From positions 558,001 to 622,000 of the forward strand of contig NZ_JAGPXN010000001.1 in NCBI RefSeq assembly GCF_018070575.1: a stretch of 64,000 nt of DNA, read 5' to 3'. Position numbers and translations under genes: made by a program. The stretch comes from Micromonospora sp. C31. GTDB lineage: Bacteria; Actinomycetota; Actinomycetes; Mycobacteriales; Micromonosporaceae. Below, piece after piece: positions 1 through 11,689 of the stretch. The first letter of the stretch is position 1. The number at the start of each line of letters is the position of its first letter. The notes under the pieces were generated by a model. The model made no database searches, was not told the DNA's origin, and saw only the letters and a list, made by a program, of their open reading frames with translations.

Positions 1-57
1 GGCGCCCGCGGACTCCTGCCCGGGGTGGGCGGAGCGGGCAGCGGTCGTCTCCGTCAC
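1..57 (-). CDS. Partial CDS: N-terminus of probable ABC permease
   Basis: A GTG codon at 57-55 is preceded on the minus strand by a strong ribosome binding site (GGAGAGGAGAA, 3 nt before the GTG). It opens a frame with no stop up to the window edge, giving (M)TETTAARSAHPGQESAGA. Only 19 residues are visible, so the family cannot be seen. The assignment as the permease of the adjacent binding protein rests on position alone: it starts 98 bp downstream of that gene on the same strand, and the locus otherwise shows a binding protein and an ATPase but no membrane component. Confidence 0.5.
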   Translation of the reverse strand, partial: MTETTAARSAHPGQESAGA

Positions 58-154
58 GGGTTCTCCTCTCCTGCCGGCCGGGCCGGCACGCGACGGGGGT
101 GCGGCCCCGGGTCGCCCCGGTGGACCGCACCCCCGTGCCGCGATGCGGCGTCCG

Positions 155-1186
155 TCAGGCCTTCGGCGCGAGGCTGAAGTCGATGATCTGGTCGGGGGTG
201 ATGTTCTGCTTGAGCGCGCCGGCGCCCTGCAGGATCGCGATGCTCTTGGCGACCCGGCCGCTGTCCAGGGTGCCGAGCTGGGTGCCGGAGTTGCTGGAGC
301 GCACGTAGCCGGCCATGAGCTGGAGCTCGGCGGCGGCCGCGGCGGGATTCGCGGCGTCGACGTTCTTCTTCAGCAGCTCACCCGCCTCCTGCGGGTTGGT
401 CAGCGCGTACTCCAGGCCCTTCATCAGGGCCGCGGTGAACCGCTTGACCATCTCCGGCTTCTCCTTGGCGATCTTGGAGGAGGTGATCAGCACGTTGCCG
501 TAGAGGTCCTGCATCACGTTGCTGTAGGGCAGCATGACGGCCTTCTGCTTGGTCACCGCCTCGATGGTGGGCTGACCGACGACGAACTGGCCGATGCCGT
601 CCACCGTGCCGGAGCCCAGCATGCCCATCAGGTCCTGTGCCTGACCGGGCACCCATTGCACCTTGCTGGCGTCCACGCCGGCCAGCCGGGCGTACGTCGG
701 GAAGAGGTTGCGCACGACGGAGCCCTGGGTGTCGGCGAGCTTCTTGCCCTCCAGGTCCTTCGGCGACGCGATGCCCTTGCCCTCGACGGTGGCGATGGCG
801 GCCATGGTGCGCTGCTGGATCGCCGCGACCGCGACGAAGTCCTTGGCCTGGCCGCCGCCGAACTGGAGCAGACCGCCGGTGAGGTCGATCGGGCCGAACT
901 GGGCCTGGCCGCCGACGACCTGCTGGATCACCGCATTGGTGCCCTGGCCCGGCTTGATGTCGACGTCGAACCCGGCTTCCTTGAAGAAGCCCTTCTCCTT
1001 CGCGACCCAGGCGTAGGAGTCACGGCCGAAGTTGCCGAACGAGGTGAGGTATGTCACCTTTTCCAACGCCGTGCCGTTGCCGCCCTTGGCGTCGGCGCCG
1101 GAGTCCGAGTCGCCGCTGCACCCGGAGACCAGGGCGAGGGCGGTGGCCAGCGCAGCGGCAGCGACCGTACGGGTCAGCCTTCTCAT
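155..1186 (-). CDS. ABC transporter substrate-binding lipoprotein, NMT1/THI5-like
   Basis: A 343-residue periplasmic-binding-protein homologue that would capture a small solute outside the membrane. Start chosen at MRRLTRT because it opens a lipoprotein signal: Arg-rich n-region, hydrophobic core to about residue 20, lipobox LVSGC with Cys23 as the lipidated residue, then a Ser/Asp/Gly-rich linker. The mature part has NMT1/THI5-type features (YAWVAKEKGFFKEAGFDVD, GTNAVIQQVVGGQAQFG). This fold binds thiamine pyrimidine precursors in some members and nitrate, taurine or sulfonates in others. The thi operon 4.5 kb away makes a pyrimidine attractive; the monooxygenase encoded divergently makes a sulfonate possible. 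The substrate is not decided by sequence. Confidence 0.85.
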   Translation of the reverse strand: MRRLTRTVAAAALATALALVSGCSGDSDSGADAKGGNGTALEKVTYLTSFGNFGRDSYAWVAKEKGFFKEAGFDVDIKPGQGTNAVIQQVVGGQAQFGPIDLTGGLLQFGGGQAKDFVAVAAIQQRTMAAIATVEGKGIASPKDLEGKKLADTQGSVVRNLFPTYARLAGVDASKVQWVPGQAQDLMGMLGSGTVDGIGQFVVGQPTIEAVTKQKAVMLPYSNVMQDLYGNVLITSSKIAKEKPEMVKRFTAALMKGLEYALTNPQEAGELLKKNVDAANPAAAAAELQLMAGYVRSSNSGTQLGTLDSGRVAKSIAILQGAGALKQNITPDQIIDFSLAPKA

Positions 1187-1449
1187 CAGTGCACCATGTC
1201 CTTTCCGACCGGAGCGGCGCGCCGCCGCCGGAGGGGTTGTCTGGCGTACCGGCTGAGGGGTTGAGCCGGCACACCGTCGTGAGGGGACTCTTAGCGGGCA
1301 CAGCGTACGAGAAACCGACCGGCACAATGCCATGCGTATGGGTTTCGTTACGGAAAAATCCTGGCTTCCACCCCGGACGACCGGCCGTCCACGCGGGCCG
1401 GTTACCCTGGGCCGCGACTGCTGATCGCCGACTCAGGGGGCCGCCGGAG
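1187..1449. promoter_or_regulatory. Divergent intergenic region with inverted repeat
   Basis: This 263-bp gap must hold the promoters for both halves of the transport locus. It contains GAAACC at 1311-1316 and its inverse GGTTTC at 1341-1346, flanking a smaller CCAT-GCGT-ATGG palindrome at 1330-1341. I looked for a TPP riboswitch (CTGAGA and ACCTGATC...GCAGGGA) on both strands and did not find one, so thiamine control of this locus, if any, would have to be by another route. Confidence 0.35.
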
Positions 1450-2235
1450 ATGATCGAGCTTTCCGGGGTGTCCCGCACCTTCGACGGCCGCGGCGGTCGC
1501 GTCGAGGCGTTGCGCGGCATCGATCTCGACGTGGCGGCGGGCGAGTTCGTCGCCGTACTCGGCCGCTCCGGTTGCGGCAAGTCCACACTGCTGCGCCTGA
1601 TCGCCGGCCTGCTCCCGGTCAGCGAGGGCAGGATCACCGTGGCCGGTACGCCGATCACCAGGCCGCGCCCGGACATCGCGATGCTCTTCCAGCGGCCAGC
1701 CCTGCTGCCCTGGCGCACCGTCCTGGACAACGTCCTGCTCCCGGTGGAGATGTTCGGCTGGAAGCGGGCCAAGCACCGCGACCGGGCCCGGGAGCTGCTC
1801 GACCTCGCCGGGCTGGGCGGCTTCGAGAAGCGGCTGCCGCACGAACTCTCCGGCGGCATGCAGCAGCGGGTGTCGCTGTGCCGGTCGCTGATCGGCGAGC
1901 CCCGGGTGATGCTGATGGACGAGCCGTTCTCCGCGCTCGACGCGCTCACCCGCGAGGAACTCTCCGGCGAGCTGCAACGCGTGCACATGTCGTCCGGGGC
2001 CACCGTCGTCTTCGTCACCCACTCGATCGACGAGGCGGTGCTGCTGGCCGACCGGGTGGTCGTGCTCAGCCCCCGCCCCGGCCGGATCCGCAAGGTGGTC
2101 GACGTGGACATCCCGCGACCACGCACCCTGGGCCGCAACGCGCACCTGGCGGACGTCGCCCGGGTCAGCGCCGACCTGCACGAACTCCTGATGGAGCGGG
2201 ACCTGCCGGCGACAGCCGGCGCGGAGGGACGATGA
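1450..2235 (+). CDS. ABC transporter ATP-binding protein, NitT/TauT type
   Basis: A 261-residue cytoplasmic ATPase that would energise uptake with the binding protein encoded divergently. Walker A GRSGCGKST (about residues 38-46), Q-loop in MLFQRPALLPW, signature LSGGMQQRVSLCRSL near residue 139, Walker B VMLMDEPFSALD, and the switch histidine in VTHSIDEAV are all intact. The ALLPWRTVLDNV segment after the Q-loop is typical of nitrate/sulfonate/taurine/pyrimidine importers. ATG at 1450 follows a GGGGGCCGCCGGAG stretch. The stop overlaps the next start in ATGA, so at least the next two genes are translationally coupled to it. Confidence 0.9.
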   Translation: MIELSGVSRTFDGRGGRVEALRGIDLDVAAGEFVAVLGRSGCGKSTLLRLIAGLLPVSEGRITVAGTPITRPRPDIAMLFQRPALLPWRTVLDNVLLPVEMFGWKRAKHRDRARELLDLAGLGGFEKRLPHELSGGMQQRVSLCRSLIGEPRVMLMDEPFSALDALTREELSGELQRVHMSSGATVVFVTHSIDEAVLLADRVVVLSPRPGRIRKVVDVDIPRPRTLGRNAHLADVARVSADLHELLMERDLPATAGAEGR

Positions 2236-3188
2236 GCATGCGGGTCACGGTCTTCACCGAGCCGCACCGGGGCGCCAGCTACGACGACCAGCTCCGCTTC
2301 GCCCGGCTGGCCGAGGACGGCGGCTTCGAGGGCTTCCTGCGCGCCGACCACTACCAGGCGATGGGCGACGAGCCCGCCCTGCCCGGCCCGACCGACGCCT
2401 GGCTGACGCTGGCCGCGCTGGCCCGCGAGACCAGCCGGATCCGGCTCGGCACCCTGGTCACCTCCGCCACCTTCCGGCTGCCCGGCCCGCTGGCCGTGAT
2501 GGTGGCCCAGGTGGACCAGATGAGCGGCGGCCGGGTCGAACTCGGCATCGGCGCCGGCTGGTACGAGCGGGAGCACACCTCCTACGGCATCCCGTTCCCG
2601 GGCGTCGGCGAACGCTTCGACCGGCTGGCCGAGCAACTCGAGGTCGTCACCGGGCTGTGGCGGACGCCGCCGGGCGAGACGTACAGCTTCACCGGCCAGC
2701 ACTACCGGCTGGTGGACGCCCCCGCGCTGCCGAAGCCGGTGCAGGTGCCCGGCCCGCCGATCATCGTCGGCGGTCGCGGCCCGAAGCGCACCCCCGAACT
2801 CGCCGCCCGGTACGCCGACGAGTTCAACATGCCGTTCAAGAGCGTCGCGGAGACCGCCGCCGCGTACGAGCGGGTGCGGGAGGCGAGTGACCGGGCCGGC
2901 CGGGCCGAGTCGGGACGCGCCCCGCTCACCCTCTCCGCCGGGATCGTGGTGGCGATCGGCCGCACCGACGCCGAGGCACAGCGCCGCGCCGCCCCGCTGC
3001 ACGTCAAGAGCGCGCTGCCGCCGGAGGACCCGGTGGTGGGCTCGCCCGCGCAGCTCGTCGACCGCATCGGCGAATTTGCCGCTGTCGGCGCCACCCGGGT
3101 GCACCTGCGGCTGATCGACCTCGCCGACCTCGACCACCTGGAGCTCATCGCCGCCGAGGTGCTCCCCGGACTGGACGGAACCCGATGA
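2232..3188 (+). CDS. Luciferase-like monooxygenase (probably F420-dependent)
   Basis: A 318-residue TIM-barrel oxidoreductase of the bacterial luciferase superfamily. Visible family features are FARLAEDGGFEGFLRADHY near the N-terminus, RIRLGTLVTSATFRLPG, the core GGRVELGIGAGWYEREH, and PPIIVGGRGPKR. Length and motifs fit the F420-dependent subgroup better than the roughly 380-residue FMNH2-dependent SsuD. The start ATG overlaps the ATPase stop (ATGA) and its own stop overlaps the cupin start (ATGA). Sitting between a transporter ATPase and a cupin, it probably oxidises the imported substrate. Substrate and cofactor are inferred, not shown. Confidence 0.85.
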   Translation: MSMRVTVFTEPHRGASYDDQLRFARLAEDGGFEGFLRADHYQAMGDEPALPGPTDAWLTLAALARETSRIRLGTLVTSATFRLPGPLAVMVAQVDQMSGGRVELGIGAGWYEREHTSYGIPFPGVGERFDRLAEQLEVVTGLWRTPPGETYSFTGQHYRLVDAPALPKPVQVPGPPIIVGGRGPKRTPELAARYADEFNMPFKSVAETAAAYERVREASDRAGRAESGRAPLTLSAGIVVAIGRTDAEAQRRAAPLHVKSALPPEDPVVGSPAQLVDRIGEFAAVGATRVHLRLIDLADLDHLELIAAEVLPGLDGTR

Positions 3189-3487
3189 CCGACACCCACC
3201 CCGAACTCGGCCCGGTGGGCCAGGAGATCGTCTACGAGAACGACCGGGTCCGGGTCTGGCACATCCGCCTGGAGCCGGGCGAGCGGCAGCCGCTGCACCG
3301 GCACGACCACCCGTACCTGGTGGTGGCGGTCCAGGGGGCGAAGAACGTCGTGCAGACGATCGACGGCACCCTCATCGACGCCGACGAGCCCACCGGCGGG
3401 GTCGTCTACCGGGATCCGGGTGCCGTGCACATGCTGACCAACGTGGGCGACACGACGTACCTGGCCCGGCTGGTCGAACTGAAGTAA
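3185..3487 (+). CDS. Small cupin-fold protein
   Basis: A 100-residue single-domain cupin. Motif 1 is recognisable in RQPLHRHDHPYLVVAV, with three histidines and the spacing of a metal site; motif 2 is GGVVYRDPGAVHMLTNVG with one histidine. Such short cupins bind a divalent metal and act as small dioxygenases, isomerases or ligand sensors. It is the last gene of the ATPase-monooxygenase-cupin unit, joined by a 4-bp ATGA overlap, so a role in the same catabolic or salvage step is likely. Confidence 0.8.
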   Translation: MTDTHPELGPVGQEIVYENDRVRVWHIRLEPGERQPLHRHDHPYLVVAVQGAKNVVQTIDGTLIDADEPTGGVVYRDPGAVHMLTNVGDTTYLARLVELK

Positions 3488-3562
3488 CCGCTGGCCGGCG
3501 GGTCGCCCCCGCTCGCGGCGCGCCGGTGGCGGCCCGGTCAACAGGTGCGTAACGTGCCGGAC

Positions 3563-5668
3563 ATGGCCTTTCGGACCTGGGGCAGACCCCTGCTCACCGC
3601 GCTCGGGGTGAGCCTGCTGGCCGGGGCCGGTCAGCTCGGCATCGCCTTCGGCTTCGGCATCGTACGGCTCACCGGCACCTTCACCGGCGCCACCGTCAAC
3701 CAGTGGCCGGCCCAACTCGTCTGGGCGGGCTGGTTCGCCGCGAACGCCGCCGTGGTGGGCGCGGTGCTCACCGAGCGCCTGGCCCGCCGGGACGGCGGGC
3801 TGGCCGGCAACGGGCGCCTGCTCGCCGTCGCCGGCGCCGCCGCGCTGGGCGCCACCGTCGTCGCGCCGCTCTGCATGCAGCCCGCGAGGGCGGCCGAACT
3901 CTTCTCGGTGGATCCCGTCTGGGCCGTCGGCATCTGCGCCGTCCTCGGTGCGTTGGCCGGAGCGGGCGCCGCCCTCGCCGTACTGCTCCAGCCGCCGGTG
4001 GGATGGAACATGGCGGCGGTCGCGGGCGCGATCTGGCTGCTGGCCCTGGTCTCGGTCGCGCCGTCGCTGGTCTCGACCGGGCCGCTGGAAACCGTACGGC
4101 TGGGGGTGCTGGAGCCGGCGTCGCTCGACACCGGCGCCGCGCAGCGGCTGGCCCTGGTCGTCCTGCCGCTGCTGGCGCTGCTGGCCGGCACGGCGACCGG
4201 CGGGCTGGCCCGGTGGCGCGGCCACCCGCCGCTGGTCAGCGGCGCGACGGGGGTGGCCGGCCCGGTGCTGGTCGCGTTCGCCTACCTGGCTGCCGGTCCG
4301 GGCGACACCGCCGACCGCTACCAGCTCACGCCGTACTACGCGGCGTTGCTCGCGGTGGCCGCCGGCGCCCTCGGGTCGGCCGCCGCCGCGCTGCTGCGCT
4401 GGCCGCTCGTCGCGCGCACCGCCCCCACCGGCGCCATCGAGCCGACCGACATCCTTCGTCCGCTGCCCACCGGTCCGGCCCTGCCGCAGGCCCCGGCGGC
4501 CACCGGCGACGACGAGCCGGAGACGGCCGACCTGTCCGGCGCCGCCCTGGTCGTCGCCGACGCAACCGGCGGCACGGGCCCCGGCGCGGTCACCGCCGCC
4601 GGCGACGGTGCGGCACCCCGGGTCGTCCCCGCGCACTGGGACTGGCCCGCCGGCGGAGGCACCGTTCCGGCTCCCCCCGCCGACGCCCGGGCGGACGCCG
4701 ACCGGCAGTCCTCGACCGGTTCGCCGGCCGAGGCCCCGTCCGCAGCCGAGCGCCCGGTCGAACCGGAGCCCGCCCGCCCGCGGGACGGCGCCGCCGGCCA
4801 GACCTCGACGGCCCCGACCACCTCGGCCACCGCCGAGCCGTCACCGGCTGCCGAGGCGGCACCGGCCGGGCAGCCGGCCGAAGTGGACGACGAGCAGCCG
4901 GCCGTCCCCAGCGCGCCCAAGCCCCGCCGCACCCGCAAGCCCCGGTCGCCGCGCAAGGTCGCCGCCGCGGTGGCACCCGAGGGTGCGGACCCGACGCCCC
5001 TGACCGCGGACCAGACACCCGTCGCCGCGGACCCGACACCCGTCGCCGCGGACCCGACACCCGTGTCGGGGGCGACCGCGCCGGCTCCGCAGGCCGAACC
5101 GGACCCGCCCGTCGCTGCGACCGATCTCTTCGGCACGACCGCTGCCCGAACCGGCACGACCGCCGCGAACAGCACCACGCCGACGCCCGCACCGGCGTGG
5201 CCGGCCCCGCCCCGCACCCAGGCCGGTGCCGCCGAGGCGGCACAGCCCGGCACGGATCCCGGATCCGAGCCGACGCTCCGGCCCCGCCACCGCGCCCCCA
5301 TGCCCGACCTGACCCGCGCCGCGAACTGGGAGGCGCTCGCCACCGCACGGCGGGGAGGTCCGGTCCCGGCCGCCGCGCCGGAGAACGGCACCCCCGCCAC
5401 CGGGGTGCAGGCAGCGCCCGGATCCACGTCGCCGGCCGGGGACGAGCAGCCCACCGGGCGGGGCCGGGGCCCGTTGGGCCTGTTCCGCCGCAACCGGTCC
5501 CGGGTCGAGGACGCCCCGACCGACCGGGAGTCCGAGCCGCTGCCGGCGCAGGACGAGGAGTACGTGGACTGGGTCACCGGACTCAGCAGGCCGGTCGCCG
5601 ACAACGAGCCCGAGCAGGACAGCGGCCGGCGGTCGTTGCGCTCCACCGGCCGCCACCACCGCGACTGA
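3563..5668 (+). CDS. Polytopic membrane protein with long disordered C-terminal tail
   Basis: A 701-residue protein of unknown function. The first 300 residues hold about eight hydrophobic segments (for example LLTALGVSLLAGAGQLGIAF and LALVVLPLLALLAGTATG). The remaining 400 residues are rich in Ala, Pro, Thr, Glu and Asp, predicted disordered, with a short internal repeat of TPVAADP units (around 5015-5065) and a basic stretch RRTRKPRSPRK. The last 40 residues (DEEYVDWVTGLS and following) look more ordered and could be a docking segment. ATG 3563 chosen; a GTG at 3545 would add six residues. It is converged upon by the thi operon. Confidence 0.75.
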   Translation: MAFRTWGRPLLTALGVSLLAGAGQLGIAFGFGIVRLTGTFTGATVNQWPAQLVWAGWFAANAAVVGAVLTERLARRDGGLAGNGRLLAVAGAAALGATVVAPLCMQPARAAELFSVDPVWAVGICAVLGALAGAGAALAVLLQPPVGWNMAAVAGAIWLLALVSVAPSLVSTGPLETVRLGVLEPASLDTGAAQRLALVVLPLLALLAGTATGGLARWRGHPPLVSGATGVAGPVLVAFAYLAAGPGDTADRYQLTPYYAALLAVAAGALGSAAAALLRWPLVARTAPTGAIEPTDILRPLPTGPALPQAPAATGDDEPETADLSGAALVVADATGGTGPGAVTAAGDGAAPRVVPAHWDWPAGGGTVPAPPADARADADRQSSTGSPAEAPSAAERPVEPEPARPRDGAAGQTSTAPTTSATAEPSPAAEAAPAGQPAEVDDEQPAVPSAPKPRRTRKPRSPRKVAAAVAPEGADPTPLTADQTPVAADPTPVAADPTPVSGATAPAPQAEPDPPVAATDLFGTTAARTGTTAANSTTPTPAPAWPAPPRTQAGAAEAAQPGTDPGSEPTLRPRHRAPMPDLTRAANWEALATARRGGPVPAAAPENGTPATGVQAAPGSTSPAGDEQPTGRGRGPLGLFRRNRSRVEDAPTDRESEPLPAQDEEYVDWVTGLSRPVADNEPEQDSGRRSLRSTGRHHRD

Positions 5669-5675
5669 CCCCGAC

Positions 5676-5717
5676 GACGCCCGTCCCGCCCCGGACGCCG
5701 GGAGCGGGACGGGCGTC
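5676..5717. terminator. Bidirectional terminator hairpin
   Basis: A perfect 14-bp stem, GACGCCCGTCCCGC (5676-5689) with its complement at 5704-5717, and a 14-nt loop. It lies between the converging membrane-protein gene (ends 5668) and thiC (ends 5724), so it can terminate both. There is no long T-tract, as is usual for high-GC actinomycetes. Confidence 0.75.
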
Positions 5718-5723
5718 TCCGCT

Positions 5724-9755
<4,032 letters not shown>

Positions 9756-9765
<10 letters not shown>

Positions 9766-10865
9766 GTGTGCTCCTCCTGGGTCGCGGACAAGTCGTGACC
9801 GAACCGGGCCGGGGTGAAGGGGGCGAGCAGCGGATCCGCCGCGCCCGTGACGACCAGGTCGCCGATCAGGTCGGCGGTGAGCGGGGTGAGCACGATGCCG
9901 TGCCGGTGGTGCCCGGTCGCCACGAGCACACCGGGCCGGCCCGGCAGCGGACCGAGGATCGGGGCGTTGTCGGGGGTGCCGGGCCGCCGGCCGGCGAGGG
10001 TCTCCACCAGGTCGTACTCGGCCAGCTCGGGCAGCAGGTCGACGGCGGCGCGGAGCAGGCGCAGCACCGCCCCGGCGGAGACGTCGGTGTCGGAGCGCTC
10101 CTCGACGGTCGCGCCCACCACCACCTCCCCGTCGCAGCGGGGGACGAGGTAGACGTGCTCGCCGTCGGCGTACCCCCGGATGACGTGCCGGAAGCCCGGG
10201 GCGCCGCCGCCGGGCGCGCGGAGCCGGAGCACCTGGCCCTTCACCGGCCGCACCGGCAGCCCCGTCAGGGCCGCCGCGCCGCAGCCGGCCGCGACCACCG
10301 TGACGCGCGCGTCCACCTCGGACAGGGAGCGCACGGCGGCGGGGACCAGCGTGGCGCCGGCCCGCTCGGCAGCCGCGCGCAGCGCGGGCACCAGCCGGCG
10401 CGGGTCGACCTGGTGGTCGGTGGCGGCGAGCGCGCCGCCACGCACCCGGGGGGCCAGCGCCGGTTCGCGGTCCCGCAGCGCCGACGGGCGCAGCGGCGTC
10501 ACCGGCAGTCCGATCCCCTGCTGGTACGCCCACAGCCGACGCGCCTCGGCCAGGTCGTCGGCGGTCAGCCCGACCATCAGGGTGCCCTCGGTCCGGTAGC
10601 CGACGTCCACACCGGTGGCGGCGGTCAGCTCGGCGGCGAACGCCGGCCAGCGGGCGGCGGAGGCGGTCAGCAGCCCGGTCAGCTCGTGCTCGCCGAAGTA
10701 CGCCTCGGCGACCGGGGCGAGCATCCCGGCGGCGACGTGCGACGCGCCGGAGCCCGGGGCGGGATCGTGCACGGCGACCCGCAGTCCGCGCTGCGCGCAG
10801 CGCCAGGCGATCGCCAGCCCGACCGGTCCCGCCCCCACCACGGCGACGTCCGGTCGGCTCAGCAC
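9756..10865 (-). CDS. thiO: Glycine oxidase ThiO
   Basis: A 369-residue FAD-dependent amine oxidase of the DAO family that makes dehydroglycine from glycine for ThiG, the aerobic alternative to ThiH. The FAD-binding motif VAVVGAGPVGLAIAWR is at the N-terminus. RPVKGQVLRLRAPG and HHRHGIVLTPLTADLI are typical of ThiO. GTG start 10865 overlaps the end of thiE by 7 bp. No thiH is present, consistent with the oxidase route. Confidence 0.93.
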
Positions 10866-11485
10866 CCCAGCGCTCGCAGCAGCTCCGCCGTCGCCCCGGC
10901 CGGATCGGCCGCCCCGGAGAGCGCCCCCACCACCGCCACCCCGTACGCCCCGGCCGCGAGCAGCGCGGGAACGTCGGCGGCGGTCACCCCGCCGATCGCG
11001 ACGACCGGCACGTCCACGGCGTCGGCGACGGCGCGTACCCCGGTCGGGCCGATCGGCGCCGGCAGCCCCGTCTTGGTGCTGGTGGCGTGGCAGGGGCCCA
11101 CGCCCAGGTAGCTGGCCCCGGCGGCGACCGCCTCGGCGGCCGTTTCCGGCACGCGGGCGGTGGCGCCGAGCACGGCGGTCGCGCCGAGCACCCGGCGGGC
11201 CGCCGCGACCGGCAGGTCGTCCGCGCCGACGTGGCCACCGGCGGCGCCCACGGCCAGCGCCACGTGCAGCCGGTCGTTGACCAGGCAGGTGGCGTCGTAG
11301 CGGGCGCAGAGCGCGACGGCCCGGCGGGCCAGGTCGTACGCCTCCCGGTCGGTGGCGTCGTCGGTCACCCGGACCTGGACGACCAGTTCCGCGCGGGCCA
11401 CCGGAAGGGCGGCCCGCAGCACGGCGAGCGGATCCCGCCCGGGTCGGGTGTCGGTGATGAGATGCAGTCGCCCGAGGGACGGCAC
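10859..11485 (-). CDS. thiE: Thiamine phosphate synthase ThiE
   Basis: A 208-residue TIM barrel that couples HMP-PP to thiazole phosphate to give thiamine phosphate. It has the Asn-Asp pair (CLVNDRLHVAL), the downstream acidic pair (HVGADDLP), and the phosphate loop GPCHATSTKTG. In the first pyrimidine-binding strand it reads QVRVTDD, where the family usually has Q-x-R-x-K, so the lysine is replaced by threonine. The GTG start at 11485 lies directly behind the TPP riboswitch, whose last conserved bases supply the ribosome binding site. First gene of the operon. Confidence 0.93.
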   Translation of the reverse strand: MPSLGRLHLITDTRPGRDPLAVLRAALPVARAELVVQVRVTDDATDREAYDLARRAVALCARYDATCLVNDRLHVALAVGAAGGHVGADDLPVAAARRVLGATAVLGATARVPETAAEAVAAGASYLGVGPCHATSTKTGLPAPIGPTGVRAVADAVDVPVVAIGGVTAADVPALLAAGAYGVAVVGALSGAADPAGATAELLRALGC

Positions 11486-11493
11486 GGCAACAC

Positions 11494-11586
11494 TCCTCCC
11501 TGCGCCGGCATTACCCGGATCAGGTTCGACGGTCGGGGGCTCACAGCCCCCCTCTCAGCCCGGTGTACCGGGCTCCCGTGGGTCAC
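11494..11586 (-). promoter_or_regulatory. TPP riboswitch (THI element)
   Basis: Read on the minus strand it carries the full THI-box signature: GGGCTGAGAGG in the P2/P3 junction, ACCTGATCCGGGTAATGCCG in the P4/P5 arm, and the closing GCGCAGGGA. The variable P3 stem is GGGGGCT-GTG-AGCCCCC. The closing GCAGGGAGGAG doubles as the thiE ribosome binding site, 7 nt before the GTG. Thiamine pyrophosphate binding should therefore hide the ribosome binding site and switch off the whole operon at translation initiation. Confidence 0.97.
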
Positions 11587-11597
11587 TTGCGCGTGTC

Positions 11598-11626
11598 ACC
11601 GTACGACGGATCGCCGGATCCGCCAA
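11598..11626 (-). promoter_or_regulatory. Candidate sigma-HrdB-type promoter of the thi operon
   Basis: On the minus strand TTGGCG (11621-11626) and TACGGT (11598-11603) are separated by exactly 17 nt. The implied transcription start, about 11590, lies just before the first paired bases of the TPP riboswitch. Confidence 0.55.
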
Positions 11627-11689
11627 GGCGACGATGCGGATTTCACACCGACCGCCCGATCCCGACAACCGGGGCGGTGCCGACGTGGC

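Noticed and set aside
143..1264. Long open frame on the plus strand opposite the binding protein
   Set aside because: It is a mirror frame created by high third-position GC; the minus-strand frame has a lipobox and family motifs, this one has only Arg/Gly/His/Leu-rich repeats.
1187..1449. TPP riboswitch in front of the transporter genes
   Set aside because: I searched both strands for the CTGAGA and ACCTGATC...GCAGGGA elements and found none; only simple inverted repeats are present.
11486..11689. Small gene between thiE and the aldo/keto reductase
   Set aside because: Fully explained by the TPP riboswitch and its promoter.
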